Under the pieces are notes generated by a model that was not told where the DNA came from, ran no database searches, and saw only the letters and a program-made list of their open reading frames with translations. Positions 16,724 to 24,862 of a DNA stretch of 35,580 bases are shown here, in pieces. The position numbers and the translations under genes were made by a program. The stretch covers positions 1 through 35,580 of the forward strand of contig CAYPWW010000021.1 of the NCBI GenBank assembly GCA_964414555.1, given 5' to 3'. Source of the DNA: Litorimonas sp964414555 (GTDB lineage: Bacteria > Pseudomonadota > Alphaproteobacteria > Caulobacterales > Maricaulaceae). Position 1 is the stretch's first letter; the number at the start of each line of letters is the position of its first letter.

Positions 16724-18577
16724 ATGAGCGCATCCCCACATATGATTCGCCGCTTACCGGCCCAAACCGTCAACCGCATCGCGGCGGGCGAGGTGATCGA
16801 ACGTCCGGCGAGTGTCATAAAAGAGCTCGTCGAAAACGCGCTGGACGCGGGCGCGACACAGGTGGACGTGCGCTATGAGGACGGTGGCCGGACCCTGATC
16901 ACCGTGACCGATGACGGACGCGGGATGAGCGCCGATGACCTACAGCTCGCCGTGGAACGTCACGCGACCTCTAAACTCTCGCCAGATGCGGAGGGCGAGT
17001 GGGACTTGCTGAACATTGGGACCATGGGCTTTCGTGGCGAGGCACTGCCGTCCATCGGCTCCGTTGCGCGCCTGACCTTGACCAGCCAGCAAGCCGAGGA
17101 TGACAGCGCGTGGGAACTGCGTGTTGACGGCGGCGATGTACGCCCGCCGCGCCCTGCGCCGCGCTCTGGCCTGCACGGCACGCGCATTGATGTGCGAGAC
17201 TTGTTCTACGCCACGCCCGCGCGCCTGAAATTCCTGAAATCTGAGCGATCCGAGGCGATGGCGATTTCCGATGTCATCAAGCGGCTGGCGATGGCCAATC
17301 CGCATGTTGGTTTCACCCTGTCCAACGCCACCCGCACCAGCCTGCGCATGGCGGGAACACCCCTGTCAGAGGATGGCCGTCTGGTCCGTCTGTCCAAAGT
17401 CTTGGGCGATGATTTCGGTGCAAATGCTGTGTCCGTGGACAAAGAACGCGAGGGCATCGTCCTCTCCGGCTATGCGGGGCTGCCGACTTTTTCGCGGGGC
17501 AATAGCGCGCATCAATATCTCTTCGTGAACGGGCGACCTGTGCGTGATCGCTTGCTGCACGGCGCGGTGCGGGGTGCGTATCAGGATTTCCTCGCGCGGG
17601 ACCGCCATCCCGTCGTCGCGCTCTATGTCGATCTGCCGCGAGAGCATGTCGATGTGAACGTCCATCCGGCCAAGACGGAAGTGCGCTTTCGCAATCCGGG
17701 CCTCGTGCGCGGTTTGATTGTCAGCGCCCTGCGTCATGCCCTCGCAGAGGCCGGTCACCGCGCCAGCACAACGGTCAGCGATTACGCGCTGGGCCGCATC
17801 CAAACGGGGCAACAGGCTTACGCCTATCAGGGCCGATATGGCGGTGCGCCAAACATCGCGCCGTTCCGCAATGATCCCGCCATGCAACCGCTGATCGACG
17901 GGATGAGCGCGCGCGTTGAAGAAGCGCCAGTAGGCTTCGCACCTGCGGGTGGCGCGCCTTACATCCCGACGCCAACGCGGGATTACCCGCTCGGCACAGC
18001 GCGGGCGCAGCTGCACGAAACCTATGTCGTCGCGCAGACGAAAGACGGCATCGTCATCGTCGATCAACACGCCGCACATGAGCGGCTGGTCTATGAAGAG
18101 ATGAAAGCGAAGATGGCCCGTGCAAAAGAGGGTGGCCAGGGCGTGCCGAAACAAGCCCTCCTCATCCCCGAAATTGTCGAGCTGGGCGAGACCGACGCCG
18201 CCCGGATTTTAGCCCGCGCGGAGGAGCTGTCAGAGATGGGCTTAATCGTGGAGCCCTTTGGCGCAGGCGCGGTCTGCGTGCGCGAAACGCCAGCTCTGCT
18301 CGGCGAAGTCAATGTGCAGGGGTTGCTCCGCGATATGGCCGATGATTTGGCGGAATATGACGAAGCGCTCAGCCTGAAAGAGCGGTTTGAACATGTCTGC
18401 GGGACGATGGCGTGCCACGGCTCGGTGCGGGCCGGGCGACGCTTGACGGCGGAAGAAATGAACGCGCTCCTGCGCCAGATGGAAGCCACCCCACACAGCG
18501 GCCAATGCAACCACGGCCGCCCGACTTATGTGGAGTTGAAGCTGGCGGATATTGAGCGGTTATTTGGGCGGCGTTAG
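16724..18577 (+). CDS. mutL: DNA mismatch repair protein MutL (endonuclease type)
   Basis: MutL links mismatch recognition by MutS to strand removal. The 617-aa protein has the GHKL ATPase domain at the N terminus (IAAGEVIERPASVIKELVENALDAG, DDGRGM, GFRGEALPSI). The dimerisation/endonuclease domain at the C terminus carries DQHAAHERLVYEE near residue 446 and HSGQCNHGRPT near 590. The DQHA-x2-E-x4-E pattern is the metal-binding nuclease motif of MutL proteins that nick DNA themselves, as in organisms without MutH. The ATG at 16724 comes from MSASPHMIRRLP; an in-frame ATG six codons later is possible. Confidence 0.96.
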   Translation: MSASPHMIRRLPAQTVNRIAAGEVIERPASVIKELVENALDAGATQVDVRYEDGGRTLITVTDDGRGMSADDLQLAVERHATSKLSPDAEGEWDLLNIGTMGFRGEALPSIGSVARLTLTSQQAEDDSAWELRVDGGDVRPPRPAPRSGLHGTRIDVRDLFYATPARLKFLKSERSEAMAISDVIKRLAMANPHVGFTLSNATRTSLRMAGTPLSEDGRLVRLSKVLGDDFGANAVSVDKEREGIVLSGYAGLPTFSRGNSAHQYLFVNGRPVRDRLLHGAVRGAYQDFLARDRHPVVALYVDLPREHVDVNVHPAKTEVRFRNPGLVRGLIVSALRHALAEAGHRASTTVSDYALGRIQTGQQAYAYQGRYGGAPNIAPFRNDPAMQPLIDGMSARVEEAPVGFAPAGGAPYIPTPTRDYPLGTARAQLHETYVVAQTKDGIVIVDQHAAHERLVYEEMKAKMARAKEGGQGVPKQALLIPEIVELGETDAARILARAEELSEMGLIVEPFGAGAVCVRETPALLGEVNVQGLLRDMADDLAEYDEALSLKERFEHVCGTMACHGSVRAGRRLTAEEMNALLRQMEATPHSGQCNHGRPTYVELKLADIERLFGRR

Positions 18578-18580
18578 GCC

Positions 18581-19003
18581 TCAGAGGCCTTTGCTAAAAT
18601 CAGTCATATCCAAAATCTTACGCTCTAGTATTGCTTCTGTTATTTTGAAAATCGGGTCGTCATCTGTGAACTTATTCCGACCCAAAATTATCTGTTTAAA
18701 GCTGCGCTTTTTATCAAACTGAATCGCGTGTTCGATAGGGTCTGACGTTGAGACCGGCTCTTCCGTTTCAGGGTCGATATCCCTGTAAGCGATTGTTCCA
18801 ATCATATAGGGTTGGTCTTCAATTGACGTGAAAAAATACCAACCCCAATCTTCTTCCTCGACGCAATTATCAACTTCGTGTCCAAGTGTTTGAAACTCTT
18901 GGCGAAGCATTTCACCTAAAGCGTGCCCATAAATAGGGTTCACAGAAGGCTTCATTTCATCTGAAAGTGGAAATTGTCGTGTTGAAAATCTTAAAACTGT
19001 CAT
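18581..19003 (-). CDS. Unknown acidic protein with DWGWYFF motif, atypical composition
   Basis: I do not recognise this 140-aa protein. It is acidic and soluble, without signal peptide or membrane segment. The noticeable part is GHALGEMLRQEFQTLGHEV followed by EEEDWGWYFF and a hydrophobic strand, which looks like a small alpha/beta domain. Start ATG at 19001-19003 was chosen over the ATG at 19013-19015 because GGGAG sits 5-6 bases before it. The gene ends three bases from the convergent mutL stop. Its codons are more AT-rich than those of mutL and rsmD, which suggests recent acquisition. Compact orphan proteins of this sort are sometimes immunity or antitoxin proteins, but no partner gene is present. 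Confidence 0.75.
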   Translation of the reverse strand: MTVLRFSTRQFPLSDEMKPSVNPIYGHALGEMLRQEFQTLGHEVDNCVEEEDWGWYFFTSIEDQPYMIGTIAYRDIDPETEEPVSTSDPIEHAIQFDKKRSFKQIILGRNKFTDDDPIFKITEAILERKILDMTDFSKGL

Positions 19004-19051
19004 AAGTGCTCCCATAACAGGAGACTTAGCTGATAGGCGGCTAATGCGGCT

Positions 19052-19627
19052 TTAATTCACTTGCCTAACAGTTGGTTTCAAAAACAAGACCCGCGCCGCG
19101 CCCCACGTCTTATCCGCCAGCACGTCCCAGCCCCTTGGCTCGACCTCGGCTTCAACACTTTCTTCCAAGATCACGATGCCGTCGGGCGAGATTAGTTCTA
19201 GTCGTTTTAGGCGCTCTAGCACGGGTCGCCAGAGGCCTTTGTTATAGGGTGGGTCCATGAAAATATGGGTGAATTGACCGCGCAGGTTCCCGGGCGCGAC
19301 TTTCAAGCGGGTCGCGTCATAGCGGTGCAGGCGCGCATCATCCGATACGCCCATTTTGTCGATATTCGCACGGATCGCGGCGCGGGCTTTTGGCTCGGTT
19401 TCGACGAACAAACAGAAATCTGCCCCGCGCGAAATTGCTTCTAATCCCAGCGCACCGGAGCCCGCAAAAATATCCGCAACAATCGCCCCGTCGAGTTCTG
19501 GCGACCACTCCGCATGGGCGAGGATGTTGAAGATCGACTCGCGCGTTTGATCGGACGTCGGACGGGTGTTCCGACCCGCGGGCGTGGCGATATTTCGCCC
19601 GCGTAATCGGCCCGAGACAATCCTCAC
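19052..19627 (-). CDS. rsmD: 16S rRNA (guanine(966)-N2)-methyltransferase
   Basis: RsmD methylates G966 in 16S rRNA using S-adenosylmethionine. The 191 residues show the typical opening MRIVSGRLRGRNIATPAGRNTRPTSDQTRESIFNIL, the SAM-binding loop DIFAGSGALGLEA (52-64) and the catalytic DPPY at 125-128. The start is GTG at 19625-19627, which overlaps the TGA of rluB (GTGA), so the two rRNA-modifying enzymes are translated together. Confidence 0.95.
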   Translation of the reverse strand: MRIVSGRLRGRNIATPAGRNTRPTSDQTRESIFNILAHAEWSPELDGAIVADIFAGSGALGLEAISRGADFCLFVETEPKARAAIRANIDKMGVSDDARLHRYDATRLKVAPGNLRGQFTHIFMDPPYNKGLWRPVLERLKRLELISPDGIVILEESVEAEVEPRGWDVLADKTWGAARVLFLKPTVRQVN

Positions 19628-20622
19628 GACTTGCCGCGTCCCTTGCCGCCGCCCCCATGCGTGCGCGGCGCATATTTGCCCTGAAATTTCCCGCCGGGTT
19701 TGCCAGCAGCGCCGGTTCGGCGTTTGCCTGTCTTGGGGCCTTTGGCGAATTTTCCACGACCCTGTGGAGCGGCTTTTGGCTCAGCTTTGTCTTTTTGAAA
19801 GCGTTTGGCGCTGGCGTGGCTGCCGCGTTTTGGCGCGCGCGTTTTGGGCACGACGGGTTCGGGGAAATCCATCAGGTGTCCCAGCTGCGTCTGCAGGACT
19901 TTCGGCTTGATCTCTTCGACCTCGCCCGCCCGCAATTCGCCCAGCATGAAGGGGCCATAGCTGACGCGGATCAGGCGGTTCACTTTGAGGCCCAGATGCT
20001 CCATCGCGCGGCGGACCTCACGGTTTTTGCCTTCGCGCAGGGTGACCGTGATCCAGCTATTATCACCGCTCGTGCTGTCGAGGACGGCTTCGATGGGCGC
20101 TGTCATAATGCCGTCGATCTTGATGCCGCCGATCAGGCTGGAAAGCTCTGCTTGCGTGACTTTGCCATAGGCGCGGGCGCGGTAGCGGCGCGAAAATCCG
20201 GTCGACGGATGCTCCAAATGTCGCGCCAGCTCGCCGTCATTCGTCAGCAGCAACAGCCCCTCAGAGGTAATGTCCAAACGCCCGACAGAGATCACACGGC
20301 CCAGCTCTTTCGGCAGGGAGTCGAACACCGTCGTGCGGCCTTTCTCATCCTTATGCGACGTCACGAGCCCGTCAGGTTTGTGATAGCGCCAGAGACGCGG
20401 CGGAGCTTTCGCGCCGACCTCGACATCGTCATAGGCGATAACATCTTTCGGCCCGACCTTTGTGGCAGGTGTGTCGATGATCTTGCCGTTCACCTTGATC
20501 CGGCCCGCCGCGACGAGCTTCTCCGCATCGCGGCGAGAGCTAATCCCGGCGCGGGAGAGGAATTTGGCGATCCGTTCGAGCTGTGGCCCGTCTTTTGTCG
20601 CAGAGGGAGTCTGTTTCGTCAT
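19624..20622 (-). CDS. rluB: Ribosomal large-subunit pseudouridine synthase, RluB family
   Basis: This enzyme isomerises a uridine of 23S rRNA (U2605 in the RluB group). From ATG 20620-20622, preceded by AAGGGG, the protein is 332 aa. An S4 RNA-binding domain comes first (ERIAKFLSRAGISSRRDAEKLVAAGRIKVNG). The catalytic domain follows, with the nucleophile Asp in VGRLDITSEGLLLLTNDG and the later KNREVRRAMEHLGLKVNRLIRVSYGP. The last 70 or so residues are a basic Gly/Lys/Arg/Pro-rich tail (KTGKRRTG, KPGGKFQGK, GGGGKGRGKS), common in alphaproteobacterial members and likely to bind RNA nonspecifically. The upstream in-frame start at 20700 is disfavoured because it would overlap tadA. Confidence 0.92.
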   Translation of the reverse strand: MTKQTPSATKDGPQLERIAKFLSRAGISSRRDAEKLVAAGRIKVNGKIIDTPATKVGPKDVIAYDDVEVGAKAPPRLWRYHKPDGLVTSHKDEKGRTTVFDSLPKELGRVISVGRLDITSEGLLLLTNDGELARHLEHPSTGFSRRYRARAYGKVTQAELSSLIGGIKIDGIMTAPIEAVLDSTSGDNSWITVTLREGKNREVRRAMEHLGLKVNRLIRVSYGPFMLGELRAGEVEEIKPKVLQTQLGHLMDFPEPVVPKTRAPKRGSHASAKRFQKDKAEPKAAPQGRGKFAKGPKTGKRRTGAAGKPGGKFQGKYAPRTHGGGGKGRGKS

Positions 20623-20669
20623 GCGCCCCTTCTTGACGAAAGCGCGCGCCACGTCGATAGCCCGCGCAC

Positions 20670-21122
20670 ATGACAGACGAAGATTATATGCAATTGGCAC
20701 TGGATGAAGCCTATGCCGCCGCCCGACGCGGCGAAGTGCCCGTGGGCGCGGTGCTGGTGGGCGCGGACGGGGCTGTGATGGCGTCGACAGGCAATGCGCC
20801 CATTGGGATATGTGACCCGACCGCCCATGCTGAGGTGCTGGCGCTGCGCGACGGGGCGCACAAAACGGGCAATTACCGTTTGGGCGGGATGACGCTCTAT
20901 GTCACGCTGGAGCCTTGCACGATGTGCGCAGGTGCGATCTCAAATGCTCGGATTGCGCGGGTCGTTTACGGCGCAAGTGATCCGAAAGGTGGCGCCGTGG
21001 AAAGCGGTGTTCGCTTCTTCGAGTCGTCCAGCTGCCACCATAAGCCAGAGGTGCTTGGCGGTGTGTTGGCGGAGGAAAGTTCTGCCGCGCTGAAGGCCTT
21101 TTTCCGCGCGCGACGGAAATGA
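20670..21122 (+). CDS. tadA: tRNA-specific adenosine deaminase (A34 to inosine)
   Basis: TadA deaminates A34 of tRNA-Arg(ACG) to inosine. The 150-aa protein carries the zinc site of the family: His53 and Glu55 in TAHAEVLALR, and Cys83 and Cys86 in EPCTMCAGAI. The downstream motif RIARVVYGASDPKGGAVESG is also typical. The gene is divergent from rluB with 47 bases between starts. Its stop overlaps the start of the next gene by four bases (ATGA), so the transporter is coupled to it. Confidence 0.96.
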   Translation: MTDEDYMQLALDEAYAAARRGEVPVGAVLVGADGAVMASTGNAPIGICDPTAHAEVLALRDGAHKTGNYRLGGMTLYVTLEPCTMCAGAISNARIARVVYGASDPKGGAVESGVRFFESSSCHHKPEVLGGVLAEESSAALKAFFRARRK

Positions 21123-22060
21123 ACAGCCATACGATCATTGGGATTCTCTGCGCCCTGTTCGGGGCGAGCTTTTTCTCGCTGAAAGCCGTGCTGGTGAAGC
21201 TGGCCTATGCCGTAGACGGGCCGCTAGACCCGATTGTCTTGCTGGCGCTGCGCATGGGCTTTGCGCTGCCCGTTTATCTCATCATCGGATGGATCGTCTG
21301 GCGGCGACGGGGTGCTGTGCCGATGCGCGCCGTGGGCTATAGTTTCGTGCTGGGCCTGTTGGGCTATTATCTCTGTGCTCTGCTGGATTTTACAGGACTG
21401 CAATATATCACGGCGCAGCTAGAGCGGATTTTGCTGTTCACCTATCCGATTTTCGTTGTTGTCATTGGTGCGCTGTTTTTTGGCGGGACCATCACACGTT
21501 GGGGCGTGTTGGCGATCACGCTGGCGTACGCAGGTATCGGGATCATCTTTGCGGGTGGGGATATTACGCAAGCGGAAAATTTGTGGCTGGGGACAGTCCT
21601 CATCCTCGCGACAGCGTTCTTCTTCGCGATGTTCCAACTCTTTGCAAAAGGCCTGATCACACAGCTTGGGTCGTGGCTGTTCACCTGTATCGCGATGAGC
21701 GGCGCAGCGACGGGGATATTGTTGCATTTTGGGATTTATGCCGGGGCGGGTGAGGGTGTGGCGGCTGCCTTGGATCTCCCCGCGCAAGTCATCTGGATCG
21801 GTATCGCGATCGCTTTTCTCTCAACGATTATCCCGTCCTTTCTCGTCAATTTGGCGATTGGGCGGATTGGGTCACAGGCGACATCTGTATTGGCCATGAT
21901 CGGACCCATTACGACGATTATCGCAGCAATCCTAATCTTAGGAGAGCCGTTTGGTCCTGTGGATGCCCTTGGCACAGCGGTGACGATCTTGGGGATCGGG
22001 CTTTACACGTGGTTCGAGCGTAGTCCTCAGCCCAGCAGTGCCAAGCCTCTCAAAATATAG
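21119..22060 (+). CDS. EamA/DMT-family membrane transporter
   Basis: This 313-aa protein of the drug/metabolite transporter superfamily has ten hydrophobic helices in two EamA repeats. The first is marked by ALFGASFFSLKAVLVKLAY and the second by LATAFFFAMFQLFAKGLI. The end of repeat two has the usual GPITTIIAAILILGEPFGPVDALGTAVTILGIGLY. The substrate cannot be told from sequence; efflux of metabolites or amino acids is typical for the family. The start overlaps the tadA stop. The last 34 bases overlap, antiparallel, the end of the TauE/SafE gene. Confidence 0.9.
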   Translation: MNSHTIIGILCALFGASFFSLKAVLVKLAYAVDGPLDPIVLLALRMGFALPVYLIIGWIVWRRRGAVPMRAVGYSFVLGLLGYYLCALLDFTGLQYITAQLERILLFTYPIFVVVIGALFFGGTITRWGVLAITLAYAGIGIIFAGGDITQAENLWLGTVLILATAFFFAMFQLFAKGLITQLGSWLFTCIAMSGAATGILLHFGIYAGAGEGVAAALDLPAQVIWIGIAIAFLSTIIPSFLVNLAIGRIGSQATSVLAMIGPITTIIAAILILGEPFGPVDALGTAVTILGIGLYTWFERSPQPSSAKPLKI

Positions 22061-22725
22061 ACAACTCCGATTAGCGTGACGAGAACCCGCGTATATTTTC
22101 GGAAGCCGATATCTGAGAACCGGTTCAGCAACGTCGTACCCAGCTTCGTCCCCGCCACCACACAGGGCAGGGCAACGAGGAACACCCACAGTGCGGGCAG
22201 ATCGCTCAACCCCTCAGCCAGCACGAGCGGCACGCCGAAATAGGCGATTTTCACCAAATGGCTGACAAACATAATGACGGCCTTCGTCGCGACGATCTGG
22301 CGGCGGACAAGTTCTGTTCGGACATAGAAGAAATCGAGGGCGGGGCCCGCAACGCCTGCGCTAAGGTTCAGGCCCATGACCAACGCCCCGCAGAGCATGG
22401 CGTGCAAAGGCTTCTCCGCATCGCCCGCCAGCCATCCGCGCGGCAACCAGAGTAGGGCGGGTAAAACGCCCAGCGCCAGATAGAGCTGCGCCGTATTCAG
22501 GCTAATCGCCAGCGCCAGCATAATTCCGACCATCGGCACCGCGCCCAACGCCGTCCAACTGAGGATGTCCCAACGCACATCCGCGCGCAGCATCACAGCT
22601 CTGGAACCGTTCGAGACAGATTGCACAATGCCGTGGGTGACCATGGCGGCGGGCACGCTCATCAGACTGGCGATGACGCCCATGAACAGCAGGCCGCCCG
22701 CCATCCCGAACAGGCCAGAGATCAC
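22027..22725 (-). CDS. TauE/SafE-family (DUF81) membrane permease
   Basis: The product is a TauE/SafE-type permease with about eight hydrophobic helices in two halves; members export or import sulfonates or other small anions. The first helix carries SGLFGMAGGLLFMGV and the second half has MGLNLSAGVAGPALDFFYV. From the GTG at 22723-22725 the protein is 232 aa, but this start lies inside the first helix and has no ribosome site. The frame is open for 27 codons further upstream (to a TAA), encoding ASILIIIAAAIGA, which would complete that helix, yet contains no ATG, GTG or TTG. The true start may be an unusual ATT or ATC, or there is a small sequence error. Confidence 0.82.
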   Translation of the reverse strand: MISGLFGMAGGLLFMGVIASLMSVPAAMVTHGIVQSVSNGSRAVMLRADVRWDILSWTALGAVPMVGIMLALAISLNTAQLYLALGVLPALLWLPRGWLAGDAEKPLHAMLCGALVMGLNLSAGVAGPALDFFYVRTELVRRQIVATKAVIMFVSHLVKIAYFGVPLVLAEGLSDLPALWVFLVALPCVVAGTKLGTTLLNRFSDIGFRKYTRVLVTLIGVVYILRGLALLG

Positions 22726-22874
22726 GGCGCCGATGGCGGCAGCGATAATGATGAGAATACTGGCTTGGATCGTGCTTTCCCCGCGCGAATTAGGATTCGA
22801 TTAACCACGTTACGGTTACCAAAACATTGAGATGTCGTCCGGGCTGGACGATTCGAAAGGATGTGAGGGCTGTC

Positions 22875-24068
22875 ATGGGTTTGTTCAAAAAAGACGCAGG
22901 TCGCGGAGCGAAAGCGGCAATGATTTTGCGTCAGGCGCCTAAAGGCGCCGCTGGCACACAGGATATTCGTCAGGCCCAGGATACGGTTCAGGCAATCACA
23001 GCGGCTCTAAAATCCGGCGCGGAAGCACAAGATGTTGCCGCAAAGCGCCTTTCTGGCCTTACCAAGGCTATGGAAAAAATGGACGCCTCTGTCCGTCATG
23101 CGGCGCGCTTAGAGGCGGAAACAACCCGCCTGTCGGCTGAGTTAAAAGACACCACCGCGAAATCCGACAAGCACCAAGCTTGGGCGCAAGAGCAGGAAGC
23201 AAAGCTCGCAAACCTGCAAAAGGAACGCGATTCTCTGCGTGTGCAGGTCGAAGCCGCGAAGAAAGACATTGCCGAGCGCACAGACCGCGAGGCGCGCGCC
23301 CGTGATCTGGACACAAGCCAGCGCCGTGAAATCGAAGAACTGACCCGCGAGCTATCCGGCCGGACAGGGCGCCTAGAGAACCTCGCTCTCACGCAACAGC
23401 GTGTGCAGGATGAGCTGGCTTCTGCGAATACAAACCTGTCGGCACAAACGCATAAAACGCGTGAGCTGGAAAATGCGGTAGAGGAGTTATCCTTGCGATT
23501 AGACGACAAGACCAAAGCAGCAGATGCAGCGATTTCTGCCCTTCGCGATCTACGCCTCGATCATCACGCGGTGAAAGATCAGCTCGTCGCAGCGACCTCG
23601 CGCCTGCAAGCCGCCAGCTATGAGAGCAATAGCGAGAAGCAACTGACCGAGGGTAAGCTAAAGCGTCGTTCTGACGAAATTATTGCGCTGAAAACGCAAG
23701 TCGAACAGCTGACAACGCAACTGCGTATCAAAGACACGATGGGCACGCATTTCGACGACGAAGTCGGGGCCCTACGTCAGGCGCTAGAGGCTGAGCGCGA
23801 GCGCAATGCCGCCAATGAGCAACGCCTGCGTCAGCAAGCCGAGACAGAAGCCCGCCATGACCGTGCGCTAGCACAAGCCAAGGCTGAGTTTGAAAACCTC
23901 CACGCGAAATTCTCCGAGGCTGTCGCAGATCTCGATGCGTCGCGTCAGCTGGGTCGGGTTCAGTCGCAAAAGCTGGAGCGTTACGCTGAACTGAACAAAG
24001 CGCCCGCCCCGCGTCGTGAGCGCAGCTATGCTGCGCCAGAAGCGATTGCATTAAAGGCTGTGAACTAG
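22875..24068 (+). CDS. Long coiled-coil protein of unknown function
   Basis: The 397-aa product begins MGLFKKDAGRGAKAAMIL and is then almost wholly predicted coiled coil (about residues 40-360). It has heptad-like Ala/Leu/Glu/Lys/Arg/Gln patterns and several breaks, ending in a short basic and Pro-rich tail (KAPAPRRERSYAAPEA). It has no signal peptide and no membrane helix, so it should be cytoplasmic and may form filaments or act as a scaffold. An intermediate-filament-like or cell-shape role is only a guess: it lacks recognisable crescentin sequence. The ATG at 22875 was chosen because GAGGG lies just before it. TTAACCACG at 22801-22809, 66 bases upstream, resembles a CtrA half-site. Confidence 0.75.
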   Translation: MGLFKKDAGRGAKAAMILRQAPKGAAGTQDIRQAQDTVQAITAALKSGAEAQDVAAKRLSGLTKAMEKMDASVRHAARLEAETTRLSAELKDTTAKSDKHQAWAQEQEAKLANLQKERDSLRVQVEAAKKDIAERTDREARARDLDTSQRREIEELTRELSGRTGRLENLALTQQRVQDELASANTNLSAQTHKTRELENAVEELSLRLDDKTKAADAAISALRDLRLDHHAVKDQLVAATSRLQAASYESNSEKQLTEGKLKRRSDEIIALKTQVEQLTTQLRIKDTMGTHFDDEVGALRQALEAERERNAANEQRLRQQAETEARHDRALAQAKAEFENLHAKFSEAVADLDASRQLGRVQSQKLERYAELNKAPAPRRERSYAAPEAIALKAVN

Positions 24069-24129
24069 GCTTTTACTGCACGACCATCGTCTGGCGGAGC
24101 TGGGCGGTGGTGTGCCACGCCTATACATC

Positions 24130-24149
24130 CTCCAGCTAAGCTGGAGTTT
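24130..24149. terminator. Hairpin between convergent coiled-coil and LysM genes
   Basis: CTCCAG and CTGGAG pair around CTAAG, followed by TTT. It lies between convergent genes and could serve either direction. The stem is short and the T-run weak. Confidence 0.4.
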
Positions 24150-24177
24150 CGCGTTTCATCTTAAAGGCTGTGTGTAG

Positions 24178-24753
24178 CTATTCGCACGCCTCAGAGGGCA
24201 GTTCCAAACGATCACCGACATCAATGACGTTTGCGCGGCCCAAACCGTTCAAGCGAGAGATGGCTTTGACGCTCGTGCAATGCTCGCGCGCAATATCCCA
24301 GACCGTATCGCCGCGTTGGACGACATAGGTTAGACCTCGGCGACGTGTAATTGTGCGGGTCTCTGGCGCGCGCTCTATCACCGTTTGTACCGTGCTGGCT
24401 TGCGTGGGGTAAGCGGATTTATGCGCGAAATAATCGCGACAGTTCACGACGGTTTCCGCCAGTAAGTGGCTAGACTGACTGCCGTCCTGGACAACCATCA
24501 CGCGGGCCGTGTCGTTGCTGTTGTCAGCATCGACGGCGCGGGCGCGCATATTGGCATTTTCGCAGACCATCGCGGCTTCCGCGGGCAAGGTTTTTGTCCG
24601 CGTTGGCGTGTTATAGCTAGCCGATTGCACCTGTTGTACCTTGGGCGTGCGCTTCTCCAGCTTCACCTTTGGGATCGGGTTGGAGCTACACGCCGTCAGG
24701 GCCGCTGCGGCTGCGCTCAAACAGAGTGTTCTCAGGAAAATTTGCGTCGTCAT
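24178..24753 (-). CDS. LysM-domain lipoprotein
   Basis: This 191-aa protein is a lipoprotein (lipobox LTAC, Cys22). A middle region without recognised fold follows (CENANMRARAVDADNSNDTARVMVVQDG). One C-terminal LysM domain at about residues 143-188 reads YVVQRGDTVWDIAREHCTSVKAISRLNGL...IDVGDRLELP. LysM binds peptidoglycan, so the protein should tether the outer or inner membrane to the wall in the periplasm. ATG 24751-24753 was chosen because it yields a proper lipoprotein signal and has GAGG 6 bases before it; the longer frame starting at 24924 does not. It is divergent from the acylase gene and they share about 110 bases of control region. Confidence 0.88.
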   Translation of the reverse strand: MTTQIFLRTLCLSAAAAALTACSSNPIPKVKLEKRTPKVQQVQSASYNTPTRTKTLPAEAAMVCENANMRARAVDADNSNDTARVMVVQDGSQSSHLLAETVVNCRDYFAHKSAYPTQASTVQTVIERAPETRTITRRRGLTYVVQRGDTVWDIAREHCTSVKAISRLNGLGRANVIDVGDRLELPSEACE

Positions 24754-24862
24754 GTCAGCCTCGATTTGACTCAGGGTCATAATGGTCCCGACATGGTTTA
24801 TATTTCTTAAACTTTGACGCGACTGTCGGGGCGTTTTAGCCTTTAGCGAGAGGGAGAGTGCC

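Noticed and set aside
17366..18154. 262-codon open frame opposite mutL
   Set aside because: A GC-rich antisense shadow of mutL with no recognisable motif.
19657..20673. 338-codon open frame on the plus strand opposite rluB
   Set aside because: It is the mirror of the well-supported rluB and rsmD frames; the translation is Arg/Ala/Asp-rich with no domain and no ribosome site.
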